A stretch of DNA of 34,408 nt, from the NCBI GenBank assembly GCA_024695315.1, contig JAILIJ010000166.1, positions 1-34,408 of the forward strand. The letters run 5' to 3'. The translations under genes were made by a program, and so were the position numbers. Under the pieces are notes generated by a model. The model was not told the origin of the DNA. It searched no databases and saw only the letters and a list, made by a program, of their open reading frames with translations. Positions 7,825 to 15,748 of the stretch are shown here, in pieces. Position 1 is the stretch's first letter. Every line of letters begins with the position of its first letter. The stretch is from Bacteroidaceae bacterium (GTDB lineage: Bacteria > Bacteroidota > Bacteroidia > Bacteroidales > Bacteroidaceae).

Positions 7825-8775
7825 CTACATATTTACCTCACTTAGAGTAACTAACTTATTTACTATTGCATAAATGGTAATACCAGCAGATGAATGAATC
7901 TGCAGTTTACGAGCAATATTACGTCTATGAGTTGTTACTGTATTGACGGAAAGACAAAGATGGTCTGCAATTTCCTTATTTGCCATTCCCTTAGCCACAC
8001 AGATGACAATCTCCTTTTCACGCTCTGACAAGCTCTCTCCTGAAACAGAGACTTCATCGTCAACCTCCTCTTGTGCCACTTTACGCTGACGATTCTGGTG
8101 CTCAAGACGATGTACAGCTGGCGCAAAAATATTATCCTCGATCTGACAATGAAGATCCAAATCTTCCTCACATTGATAAATAGAAATTATAACAGCATTC
8201 AATCTATCATTATTTTCTTTCTGAGGATAATACTGCATAAACAAATTCTTAAGTTCTTTAAGTTTTAAGTTTATGGCTTCATTGTGTCGACTCAAAAGGT
8301 GACCACCTTCTATTACTATACTTTCGCCATCTATAAGATGCTGCACGTAAGTATAGACCTTTGATTCCTCAAACTCCATGTGTTTGCTTACTTCCTCGAC
8401 AAACGCATCATAAAACTTAAGAACAAGAAACGCAATTTCATTCTTTACAGAACAATCAATTGCATTAAGAAGATGAAAACGAATATTAGGAAATAAATAA
8501 TTGAGGAAATATCGGTGAGAGCCCTTCAAGTATGAAAGAAGTGAAGAAACACTAATAGTGTCTATTCTTGTCTGTATAGAACTTGAAGAACCATTAATGT
8601 AATTTATAACAGCCAAAAAAGTATCAGAATCAACATTACATTGACGACAAACTTCTGTTATGGTTTTCTCACCGAAACCGAGAGAAATTCCAAAACGGCT
8701 CATGACTTGAAGAAGCCTATAGTCATTTGCTATGACATAGCTTAACTTGTCAGAACCTTTATAAATACTTGACAT
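7825..8775 (-). CDS. LuxR-type regulator with RIC/YtfE-like di-iron sensor domain
   Basis: A 316-residue one-component regulator by inference. The C-terminus (about 247-312) is a LuxR/FixJ helix-turn-helix: LSEREKEIVICVAKGMANKE, then IADHLCLSVNTVTTHRRNI. The N-terminal 230 residues lack a receiver domain and instead resemble RIC/YtfE: a short ScdA_N-like segment (about 10-62), then a four-helix hemerythrin-like part. His87, His132, Glu136, His164, His209 and Glu213 line up with the YtfE ligands H84, H129, E133, H160, H204 and E208 as I recall them, with nearly constant offsets (+3 to +5). The YtfE Cys30-Cys31 pair is replaced by Gly33-Phe34. I infer a sensor of NO, oxygen or redox state that binds DNA. 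It converges on gltD and diverges from hisH. The HTH is certain; the sensor domain rests on motif spacing. Confidence 0.8.
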   Translation of the reverse strand: MSSIYKGSDKLSYVIANDYRLLQVMSRFGISLGFGEKTITEVCRQCNVDSDTFLAVINYINGSSSSIQTRIDTISVSSLLSYLKGSHRYFLNYLFPNIRFHLLNAIDCSVKNEIAFLVLKFYDAFVEEVSKHMEFEESKVYTYVQHLIDGESIVIEGGHLLSRHNEAINLKLKELKNLFMQYYPQKENNDRLNAVIISIYQCEEDLDLHCQIEDNIFAPAVHRLEHQNRQRKVAQEEVDDEVSVSGESLSEREKEIVICVAKGMANKEIADHLCLSVNTVTTHRRNIARKLQIHSSAGITIYAIVNKLVTLSEVNM

Positions 8776-8825
8776 CTATTTTTTATTTAATATGTTTTTT
8801 ATTCTACAAAAGGGATTATTTGTTG

Positions 8826-8833
8826 CAAAGTTA
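8826..8833 (-). promoter_or_regulatory. Candidate -7 box of the LuxR-type gene
   Basis: The leftward strand reads TAACTTTGC, the same nine bases as upstream of the YitT-like gene and hisH. It would give a leader of about 45 nt. It is divergent from the hisH box 95 bases to the right. No clear -33 element. Confidence 0.5.
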
Positions 8834-8928
8834 AAGTAAAAAAATATGAAAATGAACTTTTTGAAATAAAAAAGCGTACTTAAACATGAATTTACTTGAC
8901 ATTTACATTAAAATCAAATAAAATTATG

Positions 8929-8936
8929 TAACTTTG
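8929..8936 (+). promoter_or_regulatory. Candidate -7 box of the his operon
   Basis: TAACTTTGC in the forward direction, 37 bases before the hisH start codon. It predicts transcription starting near 8943. No TTTG at the expected -33 position. Confidence 0.55.
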
Positions 8937-8946
8937 CAAACATTAT

Positions 8947-8958
8947 GGAGATATCTCC
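8947..8958. promoter_or_regulatory. Perfect 12-bp palindrome at the his start site
   Basis: GGAGATATCTCC lies 11 bases after the TAACTTTG box, at or just after the predicted transcription start and 15 bases before the hisH ATG. A perfect dyad here could be an operator or a small 5' UTR hairpin. The regulator is unknown; the divergent LuxR-type protein is one candidate. Confidence 0.4.
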
Positions 8959-8973
8959 AAATTAAAAAATAAG

Positions 8974-9564
8974 ATGAAAGTTGCAATAGTAAAATATAAT
9001 GCTGGAAATATTCGTTCTGTCGTAAATGCCATTGAACGTTTAGGATATGAACCAGTCTTAACTGACGATCCAGAAGAACTAAGATCGGCAGACAAGGTTA
9101 TTTTTCCAGGCCAAGGCGAAGCAAGCACAACAATGGCTTATTTGCGCGAGCATGGACTGGATAAGGTTATTATGTCACTAAAACAACCTGTGCTCGGCAT
9201 TTGCATCGGAATGCAATTGTTATGTCGACACTCAGAAGAATATGACACGGAATGTCTCGGCATTTTTGATGTTGACGTTAAGCGTTTCATAGCAAGTAGT
9301 CACGAGTACAAAGTGCCACAGATGGGTTGGAACAATATTTGTGACTACAAGAGCCAATTATACAAAAATTTCACAAAGCCAGAATATGTCTATTTCGTAC
9401 ATAGCTTTTATGTTCCACTCTGTGAGCATACAATAGCAACAACAGACTACATTCAGCCTTATAGCAGCTCACTACATAAAGATAATTTTTACGCAACACA
9501 ATTTCACCCTGAGAAAAGTGGAAGTGTTGGAGAAAGAATACTTAGAAACTTTTTAGAACTATGA
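8974..9564 (+). CDS. hisH: Imidazole glycerol phosphate synthase, glutaminase subunit
   Basis: Class I glutamine amidotransferase that supplies ammonia to HisF in step five of histidine synthesis. At 196 residues it is full length. The triad is visible: nucleophile Cys77 in LGICIGMQ, and His178 and Glu180 in QFHPEKSG. An oxyanion-type loop FPGQGEA lies near residue 44. It is the first gene of hisH-hisA-hisF-hisIE, and its last four bases overlap hisA (ATGA), so the two are probably translationally coupled. hisG, hisD, hisC and hisB are not in the window. Confidence 0.96.
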   Translation: MKVAIVKYNAGNIRSVVNAIERLGYEPVLTDDPEELRSADKVIFPGQGEASTTMAYLREHGLDKVIMSLKQPVLGICIGMQLLCRHSEEYDTECLGIFDVDVKRFIASSHEYKVPQMGWNNICDYKSQLYKNFTKPEYVYFVHSFYVPLCEHTIATTDYIQPYSSSLHKDNFYATQFHPEKSGSVGERILRNFLEL

Positions 9565-10283
9565 TAGAAATTGTACCAGCAATAGACATTATTGATGGAA
9601 AGTGTGTTAGACTGACTCAGGGCGATTATGACACAAAAAAAATATACAATGAAGACCCTGTAGAAGTAGCTAAGATGTTTGAAAGCTATGGCATACGACG
9701 CTTGCACACCGTAGATCTAGATGGCGCTAAGTCACAGCATGTGGTCAATTACAAAACTATAGAAAAAATTGCTGACCACACTTCACTTGTCATTGACTTC
9801 GGAGGAGGTATAAAATCTGACGAAGATATAAATATAGCTTTTTCTTCTGGTGCTTCATTAGTGACTGTAGGAAGCATTGCTGTTAAGAAACCAGAACTTT
9901 TCACAGAATGGCTTGAGAAATATGGTTCAAAGAAAATGATACTCGGTGCAGACGTAAAAAACGGCTTCATCAGTATTAACGGCTGGAAAGAGGAAGGCAA
10001 AGATAAACTGGTTCCTTTTTTAAGAAATTACTCTGATAAAGGTGTAACAAACGTATTATGCACAGATATTTCTAAAGACGGAATGTTACAAGGACCAGCA
10101 ATCGATTTATATAAGGATATACTTAAAGAGTTTCCTGATATGCATGTCATTGCTAGCGGAGGAGTAAGTTGTATTGAGGATATAGATGCACTTGATAAAG
10201 CAGGAATACCAGCTGTGGTTTTTGGTAAAGCAATTTATGAAGGTAAAATCAATATGAAAGACCTTCAAAAATATGTCTTATAA
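9561..10283 (+). CDS. hisA: ProFAR isomerase
   Basis: Phosphoribosylformimino-5-aminoimidazole carboxamide ribotide isomerase, a TIM barrel that performs the Amadori rearrangement before HisHF. It has 240 residues, the usual length. It starts MIEIVPAIDIIDGKCVRLTQ, and the catalytic pair is Asp9 and Asp131 (in GADVKNG). Phosphate-binding Gly-rich loops are seen at GGGI (about 81-84) and SGGV/FGKAI near the end. It overlaps hisH by four bases and precedes hisF by 26. Confidence 0.96.
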   Translation: MIEIVPAIDIIDGKCVRLTQGDYDTKKIYNEDPVEVAKMFESYGIRRLHTVDLDGAKSQHVVNYKTIEKIADHTSLVIDFGGGIKSDEDINIAFSSGASLVTVGSIAVKKPELFTEWLEKYGSKKMILGADVKNGFISINGWKEEGKDKLVPFLRNYSDKGVTNVLCTDISKDGMLQGPAIDLYKDILKEFPDMHVIASGGVSCIEDIDALDKAGIPAVVFGKAIYEGKINMKDLQKYVL

Positions 10284-10309
10284 TAAGAACAATTTATAAT
10301 TATAACATA

Positions 10310-11101
10310 GTGTTAGCAAAAAGAATCATTCCTTGCCTAGATATAAAGGACGGTCTAACGGTAAAAGGAACAAACTTTGTAAATCTTCGTCAAGCAGGTG
10401 ATCCTATAGAACTTGGCAAAGCATACTCTGAACAAGGAGCAGATGAACTTGTCTATCTTGACATCACAGCAAGCCACGAGGGACGAAAAACCTTTACCGA
10501 ACTTGTAACAAAAATTGCCAAGGAGATAAACATACCTTTTACTGTTGGAGGTGGCATAAACGAACTTGCTGATGTCGAAAGACTCCTTAATGCCGGAGCT
10601 GACAAAGTCAGCATCAACTCGGCAGCATTAAGAAACCCAAGTTTGATTGATGAAATAGCGAAGCATTTCGGTAGCCAAGTATGCGTTGTTGCAATAGATG
10701 CAAAATGTATCGACGACAACATACACACAAATGGAGATCCAAATATTGATGGAACATGGAAATGCTTCATGAACGGAGGACGAATAGAAACCGAAAGAGG
10801 GCTATTTGAATGGGCTAAAGAAGTTAATGACAGAGGTGCAGGAGAAGTACTCTTCACTAGCATGAATCATGATGGTGTAAAACAAGGATTTGCCAATGCC
10901 GCCCTACGCAGACTATCTGACTCTCTCACAATCCCAGTAATTGCTTCTGGAGGTGCAGGAACAATGCAGCATTTTCACGACACATTCGTTGACGGACATT
11001 CTGATGCTGCACTTGCTGCAAGTGTATTTCATTTCGGTGAAATACCTATTCCTCAACTCAAGCAATATCTAAATAATAAAGGAATAAGTATAAGATTATA
11101 A
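10310..11101 (+). CDS. hisF: Imidazole glycerol phosphate synthase, cyclase subunit (GTG start)
   Basis: TIM-barrel cyclase that uses ammonia from HisH to form imidazole glycerol phosphate and AICAR. The start is GTG at 10310: the family start MLAKRIIPCLDIKDG begins exactly there and no ATG is available. Catalytic Asp11 and Asp130 (VVAIDAK) sit at the same numbers as in the well-studied Thermotoga enzyme. At 263 residues it is about ten longer than usual. The excess is a polar insertion just after AIDAK (about 134-146, DDNIHTNGDPN), in the loop beyond the catalytic Asp130 strand. hisIE follows after 82 bases. Confidence 0.95.
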   Translation: MLAKRIIPCLDIKDGLTVKGTNFVNLRQAGDPIELGKAYSEQGADELVYLDITASHEGRKTFTELVTKIAKEINIPFTVGGGINELADVERLLNAGADKVSINSAALRNPSLIDEIAKHFGSQVCVVAIDAKCIDDNIHTNGDPNIDGTWKCFMNGGRIETERGLFEWAKEVNDRGAGEVLFTSMNHDGVKQGFANAALRRLSDSLTIPVIASGGAGTMQHFHDTFVDGHSDAALAASVFHFGEIPIPQLKQYLNNKGISIRL

Positions 11102-11183
11102 TAGACAACAAACAAAAAGTGTATTCACAAGAATAATACAAATAATACAATATTCTTTTGAATTACCATAAAACAATAAAAAT

Positions 11184-11795
11184 ATGGAAATCGATTTCGC
11201 TAAGATGAATGGCCTTGTACCTGCCGTTATTCAAGATGCTAAAACGCTCAAGGTACTTATGTTGGGTTTTATGAATGAAGAAGCTTACAATAAGACAGTA
11301 GAGACGGGCAAGGTTACATTCTTTAGTCGTACTAAAAATCGTCTGTGGACAAAAGGAGAAACAAGCGGCAACTTCCTTAATGTGGTAGATATTCTATCAG
11401 ATTGTGACAATGACACCCTACTCATCAAAGCTAATCCTGTAGGACCAGTTTGTCATACCGGCGCTGATACTTGCTGGAATGAAAAGAATGAAAATCCACT
11501 TATGTTCCTCGCAGAATTACAGCGTTTCATCGAAAAACGACATGAGGAAATGCCTGAGGGTTCTTATACAACAAGCCTTTTCAAGGATGGATGCCACAGA
11601 ATGGCCCAAAAGGTAGGAGAAGAAGCTCTTGAAGCTGTTATCGAAGCTGTAGCAAACAACGACGAGCGTCTCGTTTATGAAGCTTCAGACATGCTTTACC
11701 ACCTCATCGTACTACTCACTTCTAAGGGACTAACAATAGAAAATCTTGCAGAAGAACTTGCAGTACGTCACGATCCAAACTGGCATAAGCATTAA
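11184..11795 (+). CDS. hisIE: Bifunctional PRA-CH / PRA-PH
   Basis: Fusion of phosphoribosyl-AMP cyclohydrolase (N-terminal, about 1-105) and phosphoribosyl-ATP pyrophosphohydrolase (about 112-203), steps three and two of histidine synthesis. In the HisI part the zinc ligands Cys74, Cys90 and Cys97 keep the family spacing of 16 and 7, and the acidic run DCDND supplies the magnesium site. The HisE part shows SYTTSLFKDG and KVGEEALEAVIEA, the helical all-alpha NTP-PPase core. At 203 residues it is normal for the fused form. It is the last his gene here; no clear terminator follows before the ABC ATPase gene 90 bases away. Confidence 0.96.
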   Translation: MEIDFAKMNGLVPAVIQDAKTLKVLMLGFMNEEAYNKTVETGKVTFFSRTKNRLWTKGETSGNFLNVVDILSDCDNDTLLIKANPVGPVCHTGADTCWNEKNENPLMFLAELQRFIEKRHEEMPEGSYTTSLFKDGCHRMAQKVGEEALEAVIEAVANNDERLVYEASDMLYHLIVLLTSKGLTIENLAEELAVRHDPNWHKH

Positions 11796-11828
11796 TTAAG
11801 TTCAATAGTTAACCGTTAAAAGTCATCT

Positions 11829-11841
11829 GTTCAATTTGAAC
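11829..11841. repeat. Short palindrome upstream of the FtsE-like gene
   Basis: GTTCAA-T-TTGAAC, perfect 6-bp arms around one base, 45 bases before the ATPase start. It could be an operator or part of a weak hairpin. No -7 box adjoins it. Confidence 0.3.
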
Positions 11842-11885
11842 ATAAGAACTTATAAACTTAACGAACTTAAACTTAAAACAAGGAT

Positions 11886-12947
11886 ATGGCTTTAATCAAC
11901 TACAGAAACGTTAATGTCTACCAAGAATCAATGGAGGTCCTCCATGATGTGACATTCACTGTTGGAGAAGGTGAATTCATTTACCTTACAGGCAAAGTAG
12001 GTTCAGGAAAGAGTTCTCTGCTTAAAACTCTTTATGCCGAAATACCTGTAAAGGAGGGACTCGCTGACGTACTTGGTTTTGACATGACAAAGATAAAACT
12101 CAAGAAAGTTCCGGAACTACGAAGAAAACTTGGTATTATATTTCAGGACTTTCAGCTGCTTACAGACAGAACTGTAGAAGCTAATCTTAGATTTGTTCTA
12201 AAAGCTACAGGATGGAAAAACAAGCACGACATGGAACAAAGAATAAAAGACGTGCTTGAACTTGTTGGCATGAGTACAAAGGGATATAAAATGCCTAATG
12301 AACTCAGTGGCGGCGAGCAGCAGCGAATAAGTATTGCACGAGCAATTCTTAACAAGCCAAAGTTGATTCTTGCCGATGAGCCTACCGGTAACCTTGATGT
12401 AGAAACAAGTAATAGCATTACTGAACTCTTACAGAATATTTGCAAAGCAGGTTCTACAGTAATTATGATTACACATAATATGAATCTCCTCGCAAGATAT
12501 CCTGGAAAAGTGTTCAAATGTGAAGATCATAGAGTAACAGAAATAACCACTCCTGTAGCTTTTGACTTGTCATCACTTGAAGATGAAGTATTTTTCGAAA
12601 GTTCTAAAGAAGAAGCATCCACAGAGGTAAATAATCTCAATGAGCAAAATGCTTCTGACTCAACTACTACTAACGAAACTTCAGACCTAACGGAGAGAAA
12701 TAACAAGAATAATGCGAATGAGCAAACGATTAATGTCTCTGAACAAGTAAACGACAAAGAAACAAATTGTCAATCAGGAGACAACAACAAAAGCACTGCT
12801 CAAGAGCAACAAAAGGCATCAAATGATAATGAAAATCTATCGAAACACAATTTGAAGCCAATAAATCTCGACGATTTCCGTCCAAGTGACATCACAGATC
12901 TCGATGATATCATAAAACAACATAGTGATGACACGGTCATAGACTAA
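11886..12947 (+). CDS. ftsE: FtsE-like ABC ATPase with long polar C-terminal tail
   Basis: Residues 1-225 form a cell-division FtsE-type ATPase: Walker A GKVGSGKS (36-43), Q-loop FQDFQLL, signature LSGGEQQR (about 139-146), Walker B LILADEPTG and the H-loop MITHNMN. FtsE pairs with membrane protein FtsX to control peptidoglycan hydrolases at the septum; no ftsX is in the window. Usual FtsE proteins are about 220-230 residues. This one has some 128 extra residues (226-353) rich in Asn, Ser, Thr, Glu and Gln, predicted disordered, ending in a denser acidic segment NLDDFRPSDITDLDDIIKQH that could be a docking motif. It stands directly upstream of lysC. Assignment to FtsE over LolD-like ATPases comes from overall similarity and is fairly but not fully secure. 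Confidence 0.8.
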   Translation: MALINYRNVNVYQESMEVLHDVTFTVGEGEFIYLTGKVGSGKSSLLKTLYAEIPVKEGLADVLGFDMTKIKLKKVPELRRKLGIIFQDFQLLTDRTVEANLRFVLKATGWKNKHDMEQRIKDVLELVGMSTKGYKMPNELSGGEQQRISIARAILNKPKLILADEPTGNLDVETSNSITELLQNICKAGSTVIMITHNMNLLARYPGKVFKCEDHRVTEITTPVAFDLSSLEDEVFFESSKEEASTEVNNLNEQNASDSTTTNETSDLTERNNKNNANEQTINVSEQVNDKETNCQSGDNNKSTAQEQQKASNDNENLSKHNLKPINLDDFRPSDITDLDDIIKQHSDDTVID

Positions 12948-12998
12948 AATTACTTGGCAAACAAAAACAGAAACAATAAAAAAGAAATAATAATTACA

Positions 12999-14318
12999 AT
13001 GAAAGTACTTAAATTCGGTGGAACTTCCGTAGGCTCTCCTGAAAGAATGAAGGGAGTCGTAAAATTGATTACTGACGGTGAGAAGAAAATTGTAGTTCTG
13101 TCAGCAATGTCAGGAACTACAAACACACTCGTTGAAATCTCCGATTATCTATACAAGAAGAATCCTGAAGGTGCAATGGAGACTATCAACACTCTTGAAC
13201 AAAAGTACAAGAAACATGTTGCCGAGCTTTATAGCACAGACGAATATAAGGAAAAGACTCTCGATTTCCTAAAACAGGAATTTGATTACTTACGTTCATT
13301 CACGAAGGGAATCTTCACCATGTTTGAAGAGAAAATCATTGTTGGACAAGGTGAAATCATCAGCACCAACATGGTTACAAACTACCTTCTTGAACAGGGA
13401 TATAATGCAGCTCTCATTCCTGCCTTAGAATTCATGCGTACAGACAAAAATTCTGAGCCAGACTTGCAATATATTCGTGAAAAACTGAATGTACAACTCG
13501 AAGAAGTTTCTGGCAAAGATATATATATCACACAAGGTTTCATCTGTAGAAATGCCTATGGAGAAATGGACAACCTTCAGCGTGGTGGCTCAGACTATTC
13601 TGCATCTCTTATCGGTGCAGCTATTGATGCATCTGAAATTCAAATTTGGACCGACATCGATGGAATGCACAATAACGACCCTCGTTTTGTAGACAAAACA
13701 GCTCCTGTTAGTCATCTTCACTTCGAAGAGGCTGCAGAACTAGCATATTTCGGTGCAAAGATTCTACACCCTACTTGTGTTCAACCAGCAAAATTTGCAG
13801 GTATTCCAGTAAAACTTCTTAACACAATGGATCCAACAGCTCCAGGAACAATTATCAGCAATGAGACAGAAGCAAAGAAAATCAAAGCTGTCGCTGCAAA
13901 AGATAATATCACTGCTATAAATATCACTTCAAGCCGTATGCTTCTCGCACACGGATTCCTTAGAAAAGTATTCGAGATTTTCGAAAGCTACAAGACTAGT
14001 ATTGACATGATTACTACTAGCGAAGTTGGGGTAACAGTCACTATTGACAACACTGTTAATCTTCCAGCTATACTTGATGAATTGAAGAAGTTCGGACGAG
14101 TTAAGGTTGATGATAACATGTGTATTATCTGTGTTGTCGGTGACCTAGACTATCATAATGTAGGATTTGAAGCAAAGGCTACAGAAGCACTTAGCGACAT
14201 TCCTGTACGTATGATTTCATACGGTGGAAGTAACCACAATATTTCGTTCCTTATCTCAGCTGATGATAAGAAACATGCTTTACAGTCTTTGTCAGACCAT
14301 CTGTTCAATAACAAATAA
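12999..14318 (+). CDS. lysC: Aspartokinase (monofunctional)
   Basis: Phosphorylates aspartate, the first step toward diaminopimelate, lysine, threonine and methionine. With the ATG at 12999 it has 439 residues, usual for Bacteroidales LysC, and begins with the nucleotide-binding motif MKVLKFGGTSVG. An upstream in-frame TTG at 12954 would add 15 polar residues outside the family pattern and is not favoured. The kinase domain spans about 1-280, with the substrate-binding segment QRGGSDYSASL and IWTDIDGMHNNDP. Two ACT domains follow (about 300-439; MITTSEVGVTVTID and the C-terminal half), so feedback inhibition, most likely by lysine, is expected. No homoserine dehydrogenase domain is fused. lysA follows after 131 bases. 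Confidence 0.94.
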   Translation: MKVLKFGGTSVGSPERMKGVVKLITDGEKKIVVLSAMSGTTNTLVEISDYLYKKNPEGAMETINTLEQKYKKHVAELYSTDEYKEKTLDFLKQEFDYLRSFTKGIFTMFEEKIIVGQGEIISTNMVTNYLLEQGYNAALIPALEFMRTDKNSEPDLQYIREKLNVQLEEVSGKDIYITQGFICRNAYGEMDNLQRGGSDYSASLIGAAIDASEIQIWTDIDGMHNNDPRFVDKTAPVSHLHFEEAAELAYFGAKILHPTCVQPAKFAGIPVKLLNTMDPTAPGTIISNETEAKKIKAVAAKDNITAINITSSRMLLAHGFLRKVFEIFESYKTSIDMITTSEVGVTVTIDNTVNLPAILDELKKFGRVKVDDNMCIICVVGDLDYHNVGFEAKATEALSDIPVRMISYGGSNHNISFLISADDKKHALQSLSDHLFNNK

Positions 14319-14332
14319 AAAAAATGAGAAAC

Positions 14333-14375
14333 ACATCCAAGACCTTAGAAATAGGGTTTTGGATGTAGTTTTTAA
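14333..14375 (+). terminator. Hairpin between lysC and lysA
   Basis: ACATCCAA (14333-14340) pairs with TTGGATGT (14359-14366), with possible extra ACC/GGG pairs inside, followed by AGTTTTTAA. The T run is short, so this may be a weak or partial terminator between the two lysine-pathway genes. Confidence 0.4.
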
Positions 14376-14449
14376 TAGAGAAATAACATTAAGAATTAAC
14401 TTACTAAAGCACTACACTTTTGTAAAACAAACACAAAGGTGAAACATTT

Positions 14450-15607
14450 ATGAATTTAACAAACACTAACCGCTTTCAGGGTATCCGCACTCCATTTTAT
14501 TATTACGATACCGATGTTTTACGTCAGACACTTAACGTAATAAACGAGGAAACAAAAAAGTATCCAGGATACTTTGTACACTATGCAGTAAAAGCTAATG
14601 CAAATATTAAAGTACTAAAAGTAATTAATGAAGCAGGACTAGGCATCGACTGCGTAAGTGGCGGAGAAATAGAACAAGTACAGAAAGCAGGATTCCCCGC
14701 CAATAAAATTGTCTTTGCCGGTGTAGGCAAAAGCGACTGGGAAATAGAACTCGGCATCGATAACGACATTTTCTGTTTCAACGTTGAAAGTATTCCTGAA
14801 CTTGAAATAATCAACGAGATAGCAGAACAAAAAGGCAAGATTGCTAATGTATGTTTCCGTATCAATCCTAACGTCGGAGCACATACACATGCAAACATAA
14901 CTACCGGACTAGCAGAAAACAAATTCGGTATCGCCATGGAAGATATGGAGAAGATCATTGATTTAGCTTCACAAATGAAAAATGTAAATTTCAAAGGTTT
15001 ACATTTCCACATTGGAAGCCAAATTCTTGAAATGGACGACTTTGTTGCCCTTGCTAATAGAATTAATGAACTTCAAGACAAATTGGAAAGCAACGGAATA
15101 AAAGTTGAAATAATAAACGTTGGTGGAGGATTAGGTATAGATTATGTAAATCCACAAGAAAATCCTATTCCTAACTTTAAAGACTATTTCGAGACATACA
15201 ATAAAAACCTAAAGTTAAGACCTGGACAGACAGTACACTTCGAACTCGGACGAGCTATCGTTGGACAGTGTGGCGCTCTTATCACTCGCGTCAACTTTGT
15301 AAAACAAGGCTCTGTTAAACAGTTTGCAATCGTTGATGCAGGCATGACTGACCTCATTCGTCCTGCTCTTTACGATGCACATCACAAAATAATAAACTTA
15401 ACTAGTCAAGCAACTGAAGAAGTTTATGACGTTGTCGGACCAATATGCGAATCAAGTGACGTCTTTGACAAAGATATAAAACTCAATCAGGTAAAACGAG
15501 GCGATTTAATAGCTATGCTTTCTGCTGGAGCATACGGAGAAATTATGGCTTCAAGTTACAATTGTCGAAAACTTCCAGTTGGATACACCTCTGATGAGTT
15601 GAAGTAA
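14450..15607 (+). CDS. lysA: Diaminopimelate decarboxylase
   Basis: PLP-dependent alanine-racemase-fold decarboxylase that converts meso-diaminopimelate to lysine. It has 385 residues, slightly short but complete. Lys48 in HYAVKAN is the PLP-binding lysine. HFHIGSQI and the Gly-rich phosphate loop VGGGLGIDY are in place, and Cys333 in CESSDVF is the active-site cysteine from the other subunit. The C-terminus carries GDLIAML and GAYGEIMASSYN, the usual PLP-contacting segment. It follows lysC and is closed by a strong terminator, so lysC-lysA probably form a unit. Confidence 0.95.
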   Translation: MNLTNTNRFQGIRTPFYYYDTDVLRQTLNVINEETKKYPGYFVHYAVKANANIKVLKVINEAGLGIDCVSGGEIEQVQKAGFPANKIVFAGVGKSDWEIELGIDNDIFCFNVESIPELEIINEIAEQKGKIANVCFRINPNVGAHTHANITTGLAENKFGIAMEDMEKIIDLASQMKNVNFKGLHFHIGSQILEMDDFVALANRINELQDKLESNGIKVEIINVGGGLGIDYVNPQENPIPNFKDYFETYNKNLKLRPGQTVHFELGRAIVGQCGALITRVNFVKQGSVKQFAIVDAGMTDLIRPALYDAHHKIINLTSQATEEVYDVVGPICESSDVFDKDIKLNQVKRGDLIAMLSAGAYGEIMASSYNCRKLPVGYTSDELK

Positions 15608-15608
15608 A

Positions 15609-15732
15609 TCTTCATGTCAGCCTTACATAATATTACTTATTTTGTCACAGAACAGTATAAAAGCGGTAATATTGTCATAAAATGTCAGCATAAAACTATG
15701 CTGGCATCTTTTTTGTAATTATGACATGAAGA
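15609..15732. repeat. 11-bp inverted repeat bracketing the lysA terminator
   Basis: TCTTCATGTCA (15609-15619) and TGACATGAAGA (15722-15732) are perfect complements 102 bases apart. They enclose the lysA terminator and end 16 bases before the grpE start. It could be a pair of operator half-sites or a long-range stem in the grpE leader; it is not a CIRCE element. Confidence 0.4.
15682..15714 (+). terminator. lysA terminator
   Basis: ATGTCAGCATA pairs with TATGCTGGCAT (11 bp, one G-U) around the loop AAAC, then CTTTTTT. A typical intrinsic terminator. Confidence 0.88.
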
Positions 15733-15748
15733 AAAAATAATTAAAATT

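Noticed and set aside
11847..11875. Four AACTTA hexamers ahead of the FtsE-like gene
   Set aside because: Spacing is irregular (8, 9, 6) and the hexamer is common in such AT-rich DNA.
12954..12998. TTG start giving aspartokinase 15 extra residues
   Set aside because: MKVLKFGGTSVG is the usual family start and has an ATG; the extra residues are polar, A-rich in DNA and resemble an untranslated leader.
15608..15748. CIRCE heat-shock operator before grpE
   Set aside because: No TTAGCACTC-N9-GAGTGCTAA pattern is present; the 11-bp inverted repeat here is unrelated in sequence.
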